A stretch of 31,668 nt of DNA, taken from positions 1-31,668 of the forward strand of contig JAVQXV010000018.1 in assembly GCA_033577755.1 (NCBI GenBank), in the 5' to 3' direction. The translations under genes and the position numbers were made by a program. The notes under the pieces were generated by a model that was given only the letters and a program-made list of their open reading frames with translations, had not been told where the DNA came from and searched no databases. Positions 1 through 9,500 of the stretch are shown here, piece after piece. The DNA is from JANWXR01 sp033577755 (GTDB lineage Bacteria; Chloroflexota; Anaerolineae; Anaerolineales; UBA6663). Within the stretch, counting starts at the first letter, position 1; every line of letters starts with the position of its first letter.

Positions 1-125
1 GTTAGGTTAGATTTTGATATTTCGCAACACCGAGCATTTCGCCATCAAAACTCATTACGATTGCACATGAACCGACCAATGGTGAACTTGCCCAAATTAC
101 AATATCTTGCCTAACAAGGCACTAG
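1..125 (-). mobile_element. MITE-like element A, copy 1 (cut by window edge)
   Basis: This stretch is the near-identical reverse complement of 10888-11022. The full element is 135 bp with 16-bp perfect terminal inverted repeats reading CTAGTGCCTTGTTAGG. Here the first 10 bp would lie outside the window and the other end, ending in CTAG, is at 122-125. It contains no ORF, so it is a non-autonomous element. CTAG ends suggest a TA or CTAG target, as used by IS630/Tc1-like transposases; that assignment is inference because no transposase is in the window. Confidence 0.75.
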
Positions 126-228
126 TGTGCGCGCAGAGGTTGTCAGGGAACTTGCCGCCCCTTCGACTGCCGCTTCGGCTTCGCTCAGCGTCCGCTCAGG
201 GTGCGGCTGACATGTTTTGCGTGCACAC
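125..228 (+). repeat. Inverted-repeat element B, copy 1
   Basis: A 104-bp element begins GTGTGCGCGCA and ends TGCGTGCACAC, so its ends are imperfect inverted repeats. Its outer segments (tgtcagggaac and ccgccccttcg near the start; gtgcggctgacatgtttt near the end) recur at 10681-10844 in the same orientation, while the interior differs and carries cttcgctcag-type sub-repeats. It abuts element A and ends 35 bp before the leuC start, so any leuC promoter must lie in or upstream of repeat DNA. Confidence 0.6.
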
Positions 229-263
229 CTCAACTAAAACGCATTTCCCATCGCCAGCTTGCC

Positions 264-1664
264 ATGCCGCAAACGCTTTTTGAAAAAATCTGGAATCAAC
301 ACGTCGTTGCGCAGGAGCCGGACTCGCCGGCCATCCTGTATATTGACCTGCACCTCGTCCACGAAGTGACCTCGCCGCAAGCTTTTGCCGGATTGCGCCG
401 GCGCGGTCTGCGCGTGCGCCGCCCGGATAAAACTGTGGCCACCTTAGACCACAGCATCCCAACTCATAGCCCCGACCTGCCCATCCTCGATGAGATGGCG
501 GCCAAGCAAATTCAGGTCATGGAGGACAACTGCCGCGAGTTCGGTATCCGCTTGTACGGCTTGCACTCACCACAGCGCGGCATCGTCCACGTCATCGGGC
601 CGGAGCTGGGGCTGACGCAGCCGGGCATGACCATCGTCTGCGGCGACAGCCACACTTCTACGCACGGCGCGTTCGGCGCGCTGGCATTCGGCATCGGCAC
701 CAGCGAAGTGGAGATGGTGCTGGCCACCCAGTGTCTGTTGCAGCGCAAGCCGAAGACGTATCAGGTGCACGTCGAAGGCCGGCTGAACCCCGGCGTATCG
801 GCCAAGGACATCATCCTCGCTTTGATCGCGAAGATTGGGGTGGGAGGGGGCACCGGCCACGTCTTCGAGTACACCGGGCCGGCCATCCGCGCGCTGACGA
901 TGGAGCAGCGCATGACCATCTGCAACATGAGCATTGAAGGTGGCGCACGTGCCGGCATGGTGGCTCCCGATGACACGACCTTCGAGTATCTGGCCGGGCG
1001 CGAGTATGCGCCGAAGGGCGCGGCCTGGGACGAAGCCGTAGCACGCTGGCGCCGGTTGCCCACCGATGAAGGCGCAACATACGACAAGTCCGTCACCCTC
1101 AACGCTTCCGAACTGGAGCCGATGATTACCTACGGCACCAACCCCGGTATGGGTATGCCCATCACCGGGCGCGTGCCTGACCCGGACACGGTGGCTGATG
1201 CCAATCAAAAACTAGCTCTGGAGAAGGCGCTCAAGTACATGGACCTGCGCCCCGGCCAGCCACTGCTTGGCCATCCGATCAACGTCGTCTTCATCGGAAG
1301 TTGCACCAACTCCCGCATCTCCGACCTGCGCCAGGCCGCCGAACTGCTGCGTGGCCGTAAAGTCGCGCCGGGCGTGCGGATGCTCGTCGTCCCCGGCTCA
1401 CAGGCGGTGAAGCGACAGGCCGAGGCGGAGGGGCTGGACAAGGTCTTTCTGGAGGCCGGGGCGGACTGGCGCCATGCGGGCTGCTCAATGTGCATCGCTA
1501 TGAACGGCGATCAGTTGCAGCCGGGCGAGTACGCCGTGAGCACCAGCAACCGCAACTTCGAGGGCCGGCAAGGCAAGGGCGGGCGCACCTTCCTCGCCTC
1601 GCCGCTCACCGCCGCTGCCGCCGCGATCACCGGCAAGATCACGGATGTGAGAACACTCCTTTGA
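264..1664 (+). CDS. leuC: 3-isopropylmalate dehydratase large subunit
   Basis: Large subunit of isopropylmalate isomerase, which interconverts 2- and 3-isopropylmalate in leucine synthesis and also handles citramalate in the isoleucine branch. The 466-residue length equals the usual bacterial LeuC. The 4Fe-4S ligands are visible: C347 in FIGSCTNSR and C407/C410 in AGCSMCIAMN; the CGDSHTSTHGAFGALAFGIG signature starts near residue 126. The start is the ATG at 264 (MPQTLFEKIW), because the upstream in-frame extension to 201 is encoded partly by repeat element B and matches no LeuC N-terminus. There is no clear Shine-Dalgarno sequence. It heads the leuC-leuD-cimA-leuB-pheA cluster. CTNSR rather than CTNGR and full length favour LeuC over the homoaconitase type seen at 15418-16740. 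Confidence 0.95.
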   Translation: MPQTLFEKIWNQHVVAQEPDSPAILYIDLHLVHEVTSPQAFAGLRRRGLRVRRPDKTVATLDHSIPTHSPDLPILDEMAAKQIQVMEDNCREFGIRLYGLHSPQRGIVHVIGPELGLTQPGMTIVCGDSHTSTHGAFGALAFGIGTSEVEMVLATQCLLQRKPKTYQVHVEGRLNPGVSAKDIILALIAKIGVGGGTGHVFEYTGPAIRALTMEQRMTICNMSIEGGARAGMVAPDDTTFEYLAGREYAPKGAAWDEAVARWRRLPTDEGATYDKSVTLNASELEPMITYGTNPGMGMPITGRVPDPDTVADANQKLALEKALKYMDLRPGQPLLGHPINVVFIGSCTNSRISDLRQAAELLRGRKVAPGVRMLVVPGSQAVKRQAEAEGLDKVFLEAGADWRHAGCSMCIAMNGDQLQPGEYAVSTSNRNFEGRQGKGGRTFLASPLTAAAAAITGKITDVRTLL

Positions 1665-1676
1665 TTTCAGCTTGCC

Positions 1677-1764
1677 GATTTCTGATTGTTGATTTGAACT
1701 GACAATCAGCAATCAGCAATCAGTCAGCAATCAGCAATCAGAAATCAGAAATCAGAAATCAGAA
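1677..1764. repeat. Heptad word tract in leuC-leuD spacer
   Basis: Nearly the whole spacer is made of 7-bp words: GATTTCT, GATTGTT and GATTTGA, then the complementary series AATCAGC/AATCAGA repeated about eight times up to the leuD ATG. The direct and inverted halves can pair into a long imperfect hairpin. No Shine-Dalgarno sequence remains in front of leuD, and the leuD start codon reads as a one-base variant of the repeated word (AGAAATC to AGAAATG). Confidence 0.85.
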
Positions 1765-2349
1765 ATGCCCCAATTTACTACTCTGACCTCTCGCTTGGTT
1801 GCGCTGCCGATCAACGACATTGACACCGACCAGATTATCCCGGCGCAATTCCTGAAGGTGACCGACAAAGCCGGGCTGGGCAATGCACTCTTCTTCAACT
1901 GGCGCTACAACGCCGACGGCTCGCTCAACCCTGACTTTGTACTGAACCGGCCTGAAGCGCAGGGCGCGCAGATCCTGCTGGCCGGCGACAACTTTGGCTG
2001 TGGCTCGTCGCGCGAGCACGCGCCCTGGGCGCTTACAGCCTACGGCTTCCGTGCCGTCATCAGCACCTCCTTCGCCGACATCTTCCGCGGTAACGCCCTG
2101 AAGAACGGCTTGCTGCCCATCATTGTGGACAAGGCCACGTATGCCGAGTTGCTCGAGCTTGCCGCCAAAGCACCGCAGGCCGAACTGACCGTAGACCTCG
2201 AAGCGCAAACCCTAACGCTGCCCGACGGCCGTGCGGTCACTTTCCCGATAGACGCCTTCTCGAAAGCGTGTCTGCTCAAAGGCACGGACGAGCTGGGCTA
2301 TATCCTGTCGTTTGAAGACCGCATCGCCGCCTACGAAGCGACCCATTGA
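1765..2349 (+). CDS. leuD: 3-isopropylmalate dehydratase small subunit
   Basis: Small subunit that carries the swivelling domain of isopropylmalate isomerase and pairs with LeuC. At 194 residues it is close to the usual 200-residue bacterial LeuD. The family motifs are clear: NDIDTDQIIPAQFLK near residue 18 and GDNFGCGSSREHAPWAL near residue 73. The start at 1765 (MPQFTTLTSRLVALPIND) lies directly at the end of a heptad repeat tract, with no ribosome-binding site. It follows leuC by 100 bp and is probably co-transcribed. Confidence 0.94.
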   Translation: MPQFTTLTSRLVALPINDIDTDQIIPAQFLKVTDKAGLGNALFFNWRYNADGSLNPDFVLNRPEAQGAQILLAGDNFGCGSSREHAPWALTAYGFRAVISTSFADIFRGNALKNGLLPIIVDKATYAELLELAAKAPQAELTVDLEAQTLTLPDGRAVTFPIDAFSKACLLKGTDELGYILSFEDRIAAYEATH

Positions 2350-2412
2350 CGGTTTGATGTTCAGGTGATTGCAAGCCCTCAACTCCCAATGTTTCAATCC
2401 CCAAATGACACA

Positions 2413-3969
2413 ATGATCCAAATCTACGACACCACCCTCCGTGACGGCACACAACGCGAAGGCATCTCGCTCTCCTGCGCCGATAAGATTCGCATCGCGC
2501 AGAAGCTCGACGAGCTGGGCGTGCACTTCATCGAGGGCGGCTGGCCGGGGAGCAACCCCAAAGATGCCGAATTTTTCGAGCGAGCGCGTGACCTGAACTG
2601 GCAGCACGCGCTGATTGCGGCCTTCGGCTCGACCTGCCGCGTGGGCGGGGGGCCGGATGATGACGCCAACATCCGAGCACTGCTGGAGGCGCGCACGCCG
2701 GTTTGCACTCTCGTCGGTAAGTCGTGGACGCTGCACGTGACCGAGGTGTTGCGCACCACGCTGGACGACAACTTGCGCATCATCGAGCAGAGCGTGGCCT
2801 ATCTGCGCGCACATGGGCGGCGCGTCATCTATGATGCCGAACACTTCTTCGACGGCTACAAGGCCGATCCGGTGTATGCGCTCGAGACGTTGCGTGCGGC
2901 GCTGCGCGGTGGCGCGGAGATCGTGGTGCTGTGCGACACGAACGGTGGCTCGCTGCCGTGGGAGGTTGGCGAAATTTGCCGGGCGGTGCGCGAGCAAATC
3001 GCCTTCCCGTTCGGCATTCACACGCATAACGACGGTGAGTGTGCGGTGGCCAACACTCTGGCCGCCGTGCGCGAGGGCGCCATTCAGGTGCAGGGCACCA
3101 TCAACGGCTATGGCGAGCGCTGCGGCAACGCCAACCTGTGTTCTGTCATCCCCGATCTCGAATTGAAACTCAATCTGCGCTGCCTGCCCGAAGGCCGCCT
3201 CAGCCTCTTGTACGACGTATCCCACTTCGTCGCCGAGGTCGCCAACCTGGCGCCGGACGAGCATTTGCCCTACGTCGGCAAATCGGCGTTCGCGCACAAG
3301 GGCGGCATTCACGTGGCGGCCATGCGCCGCAATCCACGGTCATATCAGCACGTCGAGCCGGAGAAGGTCGGCAACCGGATGCGCGTGGTGGTCAGCGAGC
3401 TTTCCGGGCGCGGTAACCTACTCAGCAAGGCGGAAGAATACGGTCTGGAGTTCGAGCACGGCGATGAGGTGGCCAGCGTCCTCAATGAGATCAAACAATT
3501 GGAAGCGCAGGGCTTCGCCTTCGAGGCCGCCGAGGCGTCGGTGGCGCTGATGATGAAGCGACAGGAGCCGACGTACGTCGCGCCGTTCGAGCTGATTGAC
3601 TTCTCGGTGAACGTCGAGCACCGGCGCGGGCGGGGCATCTTTGCCGAGGCGACGGTGAAGGTGCGCGTGCCCGGCCACGATGAAGTGCTTCATACCGCCG
3701 CCGAGGGCAACGGCCCGGTCAACGCGCTCGACAAGGCACTGCGCAAGGCGCTGACGCCGCACTACCCGGTGCTGAGCAAGTTCCAGCTCGCCGATTACAA
3801 GGTCCGCATCCTCGACGGCAATAACGGCACCGCAGCAATGACGCGCGTGCTGATTGATACACAGAACGGGACCAAACGCTGGACGACGGTGGGCGCCAGC
3901 ACTAACATCATCGAGGCCAGCTGGCGCGCGCTGGCGGACGCGCTGGAGTATGGGTTGACGATGGCGTAG
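2413..3969 (+). CDS. cimA: (R)-citramalate synthase
   Basis: Condenses pyruvate with acetyl-CoA to citramalate, the first step of the threonine-independent isoleucine route; LeuCD and LeuB then act on the product. The N-terminal DRE-TIM barrel starts DTTLRDGTQREGISLS, with the metal-binding HTHNDGECA near residue 206. The DGTQREG form and the 518-residue length fit the CimA group rather than LeuA. A C-terminal LeuA-type regulatory domain follows (about residues 390-518, ending GASTNIIEASWRALADALEYG), so end-product feedback is likely; isoleucine as effector is known for the family. The chosen start is the ATG at 2413 (MIQIYDTTLRD). The ORF could extend to 2365, but those 16 residues come from a degenerate CAATG-word tract in the spacer. 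Confidence 0.88.
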   Translation: MIQIYDTTLRDGTQREGISLSCADKIRIAQKLDELGVHFIEGGWPGSNPKDAEFFERARDLNWQHALIAAFGSTCRVGGGPDDDANIRALLEARTPVCTLVGKSWTLHVTEVLRTTLDDNLRIIEQSVAYLRAHGRRVIYDAEHFFDGYKADPVYALETLRAALRGGAEIVVLCDTNGGSLPWEVGEICRAVREQIAFPFGIHTHNDGECAVANTLAAVREGAIQVQGTINGYGERCGNANLCSVIPDLELKLNLRCLPEGRLSLLYDVSHFVAEVANLAPDEHLPYVGKSAFAHKGGIHVAAMRRNPRSYQHVEPEKVGNRMRVVVSELSGRGNLLSKAEEYGLEFEHGDEVASVLNEIKQLEAQGFAFEAAEASVALMMKRQEPTYVAPFELIDFSVNVEHRRGRGIFAEATVKVRVPGHDEVLHTAAEGNGPVNALDKALRKALTPHYPVLSKFQLADYKVRILDGNNGTAAMTRVLIDTQNGTKRWTTVGASTNIIEASWRALADALEYGLTMA

Positions 3970-3973
3970 AGGG

Positions 3974-4047
3974 TGATTGGAGATTGAAGATTGAAGACTG
4001 AAGACTGAAGACCGCACGGCCATTAGTCTTCAGTCATTAGTCATTCA
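3974..4047. repeat. Heptad word tract in cimA-leuB spacer
   Basis: Direct arm GATTGGA, GATTGAA, GATTGAA, GACTGAA, GACTGAA, then a GC-rich centre, then the inverted arm GTCTTCA, GTCATTA, GTCATTC. The arms are complementary (GACTGAAGAC against GTCTTCAGTC), so the spacer can fold into a hairpin. It ends immediately before the leuB ribosome-binding site. Confidence 0.85.
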
Positions 4048-4060
4048 GAGAGGAGCAGCA

Positions 4061-5119
4061 TTGAAGGCGCGTATTGCATTGACACCCGGCGATGGCATCG
4101 GCCCGGAAGTGGTGACGGAGGCCGTGCGCGTGCTCGAGGCCGTCGCGCACAAGCGCGGCCATAGCTTTGAATTTCATGAACACCTCATTGGCGGCTGTTC
4201 GATAGACCGCTACGGCACGGCGCTGACCGACGAGACGCTGGCCGATTGCCGGGCGGCGGACGCCGTGCTGCTGGGCGCAGTGGGCGGGCCGAAGTGGGAC
4301 GACCCGACGGCGAAGGTGCGGCCTGAGCAGGGCATCCTGGCGCTGCGTAAGGGGTTGCAGGTGTTTGCCAATCTGCGCCCGGCCAAAGCGCACCCGGCGC
4401 TGCTGGATGCGTCGCCGCTCAAGCCCGAACGGCTCAGCGGCGTGGACGTGCTCGTCGTCCGCGAACTTACCGGTGGGCTGTACTTCGGCGAGAAGCGGCG
4501 CGAGCAGGTGAACGGCCACATTCGTGCGATTGACGTGCTCGAATATCACGACTACGAGATCGAGCGTGTGCTGCGGCTGGCGTTCCGGCTGGCGCAGGGC
4601 CGGCGCCGCAAGGTGACCTCGGTGGACAAGGCCAACATCCTCGAATCCTCGCGCCTGTGGCGGCAGGTCGCCGCGCGCGTTGCGGCGGAGTTCCCGGAGA
4701 CGGCTTTTGAGAACATGCTGGTGGATACGGCGGCGATGCAGCTCGTCGCCAACCCGGCGCGCTTCGACGTGCTGGTAACCGAGAACATGTTCGGCGACAT
4801 CCTCACCGACGAGGCCGCCGTGCTGGCCGGCTCGATGGGGATGCTGCCTTCTGCCTCGCTGGGCGAGGGCGGGCCGGGCCTGTACGAACCCATCCACGGC
4901 TCCGCGCCCGATATCGCCGGCAAGGGCATCGCCAACCCGGTCGGTACCATCTTGTCTGCGGCAATGATGCTTCGCTACTCGCTCAACCTCCCCGATGAAG
5001 CCACGCTCATTGAAACTGCTGTCGAGCAGGCGATCACGGATGGCTGCCGCACCAAAGACCTGGGCGGGGCGCTCACCACGCGCGAGATGACGGACGCCAT
5101 CCTCGCGCGCTTGAACTGA
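4061..5119 (+). CDS. leuB: 3-isopropylmalate dehydrogenase
   Basis: NAD-dependent oxidative decarboxylase of 3-isopropylmalate in leucine synthesis; family members also act on 3-methylmalate in the citramalate route. Its 352 residues match the family. The protein opens with ALTPGDGIGPEVV and carries GAVGGPKWDD, LRKGLQVFANLRPAKA, VRELTGGLYFG and ENMFGDILTDEAA. The substrate-binding segment ELTGGLYFGEKR is typical of LeuB and differs from the NTEDLYVG segment of the paralogue at 12209-13270. The start is a TTG at 4061, fixed by a good AGAGGAG ribosome-binding site at 4048-4054 and by alignment to family N-termini. Confidence 0.94.
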   Translation: MKARIALTPGDGIGPEVVTEAVRVLEAVAHKRGHSFEFHEHLIGGCSIDRYGTALTDETLADCRAADAVLLGAVGGPKWDDPTAKVRPEQGILALRKGLQVFANLRPAKAHPALLDASPLKPERLSGVDVLVVRELTGGLYFGEKRREQVNGHIRAIDVLEYHDYEIERVLRLAFRLAQGRRRKVTSVDKANILESSRLWRQVAARVAAEFPETAFENMLVDTAAMQLVANPARFDVLVTENMFGDILTDEAAVLAGSMGMLPSASLGEGGPGLYEPIHGSAPDIAGKGIANPVGTILSAAMMLRYSLNLPDEATLIETAVEQAITDGCRTKDLGGALTTREMTDAILARLN

Positions 5120-5148
5120 CTTGCCTGACGCAAAAGGCGCAAACCGGG

Positions 5149-5967
5149 ATGCGAGTTGCTTTTCAGGGTGAACGAGGGGCGTACTCGGAGGCGGCGGCGC
5201 TGGCGCACTTCGGGCCGGGGGTGGAGACCGTACCGCACGAGTCATTTGAGGCGGTCTTCGCCGCCGTTCAGTCCGGCGCGTGCGAGGCCGGTCTCGTACC
5301 CATTGAGAACTCGGTCGCCGGCAGCATCCATCGTAATTACGACCTGCTCCTTCAGCACTCGCTCTCGATCGTCGGCGAATATCTGCTGCGCGTGCATCAC
5401 TGTCTCATCGCATTGCCCGGCGTCCCGCTCGAAAACATCCGCAAGGTCATCAGCCATCCGCAGGCGTTGGCGCAGTGCGAGCGTTATCTCAAGTCGCTGC
5501 CCGGCGTTAGAACCGAGGTCGCCTATGACACTGCCGGCAGCGTCAAAATCGTCCTGGAGCAGGGCGATCCGACGGTGGCAGCCATCGCCTCGCGGCGCGC
5601 GGCGGAGGTCTACGGCCTATCCGTTCTAGCCGAAGGCATTGAGGACGACCCGGCCAATTACACGCGCTTCCTCGCCATCGCTCCGCAGCCGGTGCAGCCG
5701 GTGGGAGATGCCAAAACATCCATCGTGTTCACGCTGCACAACCGGCCCGGCGCGCTCTTCAGAGCGCTGAGCGTGTTTGCGCTGCGCGACATTGATCTCA
5801 CCAAGATTGAGTCGCGCCCGCTGGTCGGCAGGGTGTGGGAGTACCTCTTCTACGTGGATTTTGCCGGTGCTGCCTCCGACCCGGTGGTGCAGCGTGCGCT
5901 CGACAATCTGGCCGAGTACGCGCCGATGCTGCGGGTGCTCGGCTCCTATCCGCGCCATCGGCTATAG
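5149..5967 (+). CDS. pheA: Prephenate dehydratase with ACT domain
   Basis: Converts prephenate to phenylpyruvate in phenylalanine synthesis. The catalytic domain covers about residues 1-180 (FQGERGAYSEAAA, PIENSVAGSI) and contains the catalytic T-R-F triplet at 172-174 (NYTRFLAI). An ACT domain follows at about 190-270, with the phenylalanine-binding GALF (201-204) and ESRP (221-224) motifs, so feedback inhibition by phenylalanine is expected. There is no chorismate mutase domain; this is the stand-alone monofunctional form of about 270-280 residues. It begins 29 bp after leuB and the spacer holds a short GCGCAAA-type word repeat. No clear ribosome-binding site. Confidence 0.94.
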   Translation: MRVAFQGERGAYSEAAALAHFGPGVETVPHESFEAVFAAVQSGACEAGLVPIENSVAGSIHRNYDLLLQHSLSIVGEYLLRVHHCLIALPGVPLENIRKVISHPQALAQCERYLKSLPGVRTEVAYDTAGSVKIVLEQGDPTVAAIASRRAAEVYGLSVLAEGIEDDPANYTRFLAIAPQPVQPVGDAKTSIVFTLHNRPGALFRALSVFALRDIDLTKIESRPLVGRVWEYLFYVDFAGAASDPVVQRALDNLAEYAPMLRVLGSYPRHRL

Positions 5968-6058
5968 CCTCCAAGCGCCGGGGAACTGCGCAGCGTTGGG
6001 GGACGTCAGGAGAACGCAGGCATACTCTGCTGCAACTTACAAGTGCGGGAGATGTTCC

Positions 6059-6589
6059 ATGAAGAAATTTGCTCTGCCGATGCTTGCGCTGCTGCTGGCG
6101 GCCTGTGCGCCGCTGAGTCTTCCCGAACCCACCATGTCCCCCGGCCAGCCTGATCCCACAACTTCCTTACCTGAAATCGTAATGTTACCTCCTGACAATT
6201 TGCCCCAACCGACGGCGACTCCCTTGCCTCCAGCCGACGCGCTCACTCTACCCTTGCCGCAACTCATGCACCGTCCGCCGGAGCCGGCCACTGTGCCGCC
6301 CACACCGGCGCCTGTCGTTGGCGAACTGCCGGCGACGCTGCGGGAGAGCATCGAGGCGGATCTGGAACAGCGCACCGGCGTGTCGCGTTCGGCCTTCACT
6401 TACCTTCGCGCCGAGGCTATTGTGTGGAACGATGGCTCTTTAGGTTGTCCGCAGCCCGGCATGATGTACACGCAGGCCCTTGTCCCCGGTTACTGGGTTG
6501 TGATTCGCGCAGGCGACGCGGAGTTTGATTATCGCGCTGCCGAAAGCGGCTACTTCATCCTCTGCGAGCCGAAGCGGCCCAGGCCGTGA
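6059..6589 (+). CDS. Small lipoprotein, unknown function
   Basis: A 176-residue protein with a short lipoprotein signal (MKKFALPMLALLLAACAP, lipidated Cys at residue 16), then a Pro/Thr-rich linker of about 75 residues, then a C-terminal domain of about 80 residues. That domain has the pattern W-N-D-G-S-L-G-C-P-Q-P-G-M followed by YTQALVPGYWVVI and a second Cys near the C-terminus (FILCEP), which may form a disulfide. I recognise this as a recurrent small domain in Chloroflexota and cyanobacterial secreted proteins but know no function. The start at 6059 is preferred over the longer frame from 5777, which overlaps pheA: it has CGGGAG at 6046-6051 and gives a proper signal peptide. It converges with the subtilase-like gene, 5 bp away. 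Confidence 0.75.
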   Translation: MKKFALPMLALLLAACAPLSLPEPTMSPGQPDPTTSLPEIVMLPPDNLPQPTATPLPPADALTLPLPQLMHRPPEPATVPPTPAPVVGELPATLRESIEADLEQRTGVSRSAFTYLRAEAIVWNDGSLGCPQPGMMYTQALVPGYWVVIRAGDAEFDYRAAESGYFILCEPKRPRP

Positions 6590-6594
6590 CCCGT

Positions 6595-9500
6595 TTAGGG
6601 AACAATGTGAATCACCCACGCCTCGCGCGCAGGGTCTGCCGCACCGGATCGCGTCGGGCGGCCGTTTTCTAGACGCGGCGCATCGGTAAGCAGCAGCAGG
6701 CCGAACTCAGAGGGGCTGGTTCCCGCCGCGCCGCGGTCGGTGATTATCCAGCGCACCGAGCTGTTCGGCGCAATATCGCCTCCCCCGGACAGAAAACGAT
6801 CACCACCAACGACAATTGCAATCCCGTCTGCCGTGTCCGTGATCTGGCCGGAGTTAGCCCAGTCGCGGGCATCTACGCGCACGCCGATGGCCCGGCCGTA
6901 ATCGGCGAGAGTCAGGCCGAGCTGTTCGGCACAGGCCACCAGCGTGAAGTTGCCGCTCTCCAGCGCATGCCCGACGTAGAAGCGTGCTGTAGCCACGCCG
7001 GTCATCAAGTTACGTACCCAGACCACGTTGCGCCCGGCGCTTACGTTGGGCTGATTCATATCGGCATTGAACATTTGATAATCGGCGACGCCGTCCCGGT
7101 TGAGATCAAGATTGATCTCGAGGCGACCGGGCGCGTTGGCATGGCTTTGCCGGTAGTGGGTGCTGATGGCGAAGGCGAGCAGGAAGGACGGCGCAGGCGA
7201 ACAGAAGCCGGCAGGAACGGGGAAGGTGCGCACGCCCACAGCCTTCAGGTCAATTACCGTGCGGTCTAGGCCGGCAAAGCTGGCCGCCTGGTTCTCACTG
7301 ACCGCCACCAGCGAATAGCCGTCCACGTAGGCCGGGCCGATGCCGTGATTGAACAACTCCAGCTGGCCACTCCTGTTTTCCAAGTAGAGCGTAGTTGTCG
7401 CCGGCTCGGTATCGCCGGCGCGGCGCGGCAACACATGCCAGGGCAGGCTCAGGTTGTTGCGTGGGTCGGCCTCATCTATCAAGTTCAGGTAGCCGTCAAA
7501 TTCGAGCGCCGTTAGCGCTTGGCCGTTGTCGCCGTTTGCGCCCGAGTTCAACCACCAGCCGCTCAGCCGCGAGCCATCAATGTGGAGTCGGATTTCCAGC
7601 GGGCAGGTCTCGCCCGGCGGAACCTCCAGCCCTTCCTGAACCTCCATGCTTACCGCGCCGCTCAGCGCATCGGCTTCGTCGCGGAACGAAGGCACGATGC
7701 GATAATGGATTGGGTGGTGACTCAGATTTCGGATGAAGATGCGGCGGGTCAACGTGACGTGATGCGTCGCGACATCTACGAAGCCGAAGGCTAACGCGCC
7801 GCCGCGGTTATGTTCCTCCCAGGCTACAGCCTGCGCGTTTAGCGCGCGCTCCAGCCGTAGCTCGCCGCTGCCGATGCGGGTGACCGGTGCAGGCCGGCCG
7901 TCTTCCGCAAGCACGCGCGATTCCGCTGTGTTCATCAAGCGCGACTTGATTTCGGTCTGCCAGAGCCGGCGCTCGGTGGCATGGATGAGCACCGCTGCCG
8001 CCCCGCTGACGCGCGCCGCTGCGACATCGGTGCCGCTGAGCGCCCGCGTGCCTGAGCCGGAGCCGGCGCGCGCTGCTTCGGCGCTCCCCGGCGCGGCAAT
8101 CTCCGGCTTGATAAGTTGGGCATACATGATGTCGTTGTTGTAAAACATCTGCCCACCGTTGGGGCCACGCGAGGAGTTGCTTAGCACCGTGCCGGTGTGC
8201 GAAGTTGCGGCGACGGACAACGCGCCATACGAAGCGCCCGGCGTGCTCACGGTGTAGGGTTTATTACCGTTGTCGCCGGCCACGCCAACGGTGAGTACAC
8301 CGGCGCTGCCCGCGCTCAGGATGGCCATGGAAAGCGCTTCATCGTAAGCCAGGCCATACGGCTTGCTCAACGAGAGATTGACGATATCCACCCGGTCGCT
8401 CAGGTCGCCGTCGCCGTTCGGGTCGAGCGCGAATTCCAAACCCTGTAGCAGCGCCACGCCGCTGCACGCGTCGGCCACCGCCGAACAGACTTTGACTGCG
8501 TACAGGACGGCGCCCGGCGCGACGCCGGTTGTTGTGCCGGAGTCGTCCATGCTCCATTCCAAGACAAACGTCCGTGACCCTGTGCCGGAGGGGATGCCTG
8601 CCAGGTAACCTGTATAAGTACGCCCACCATTGAAAGTCAATGCCGTTGAGGTGGTGAGCCGGGCCGATGTTTCCGTATCCAGCACTTCGAATGCATGCCG
8701 ACTTGCAGGCAGGGTCACATAATCGCTGGCTTGGGCGAAGGCAAGGTTGGAGACCAGAACCGGTCCGCCGTTGGCGAGGGCGATGTCTATGGCCCGGCCT
8801 TCGGAAGCAGTATTGATGAAGCGCACGTGCACGTATTCGGCTGCCGGGGCGCTGAGGTTATCGGCCAGCGTCAAGAGGAAGGGTGCGCCGGCAGCTTCCA
8901 ACGAAGCCACAGTGTAATCCTGCCCCGGCTCAAGGGTCAGGGTCGTCTCGGCCAGCGCCGGCTGTGTCTGCCCGGCGGGAGTGATTTGGAGGCGATACGC
9001 GCCGGGTTGCAGCACGGCGTAGTCTGTAATGGTGCGGAAGGCGACGTTGACCAGCACAGGTTCGCCGTTCAAGAACACGTTGACGTTTGTCGCGCCGGCA
9101 GCGAAGTGAGCCAGTCGCAAGCGCGCCCGGTCGTTGCGGCGCAGCGGCAGGCCGGCGGCGATATCGGCCATCTGAGTGCCATGCCCAAAGAAGTCAATCG
9201 GGTTAGGATCGGGCGCCAGTGGGCCACGCGGCCAGCTCTCGCCCACGAAATCATAGCCGCCCACGACCTTTGCGTTGAACTGTGGCGCTTGCGTGTGGGC
9301 GTTGCAGGTTGGGTCGGTTGGGTCGGGCCGCGCGTCAGGGCGGCCACAGTAGGCAGCCGCATAGGCGGTGGGGGTGCCCGGCCCGCCGAGTTTGGCGTGC
9401 GTAAAGTCAATCCCCGAATCCAGGATGGCAATCCTGATGCCGCTGCCGGCGTCGCTTGTCGTTGAGTCTGGCTGCGCCTGGCCGAGTATGACCGAGCCTT

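Noticed and set aside
1677..1764. CRISPR array
   Set aside because: Words are 7-8 bp, contiguous and degenerate, with no spacers and no cas genes.
2212..3312. 366-codon minus-strand frame opposite cimA
   Set aside because: Antisense shadow; cimA has clear motifs throughout.
4037..5245. 402-codon minus-strand frame opposite leuB
   Set aside because: Low-complexity Arg/His-rich translation typical of the antisense of a high-GC gene; leuB is certain.
8695..9465. 256-codon plus-strand frame opposite the subtilase-like gene
   Set aside because: No motifs or ribosome-binding site; the opposite strand carries verified D and H catalytic motifs.
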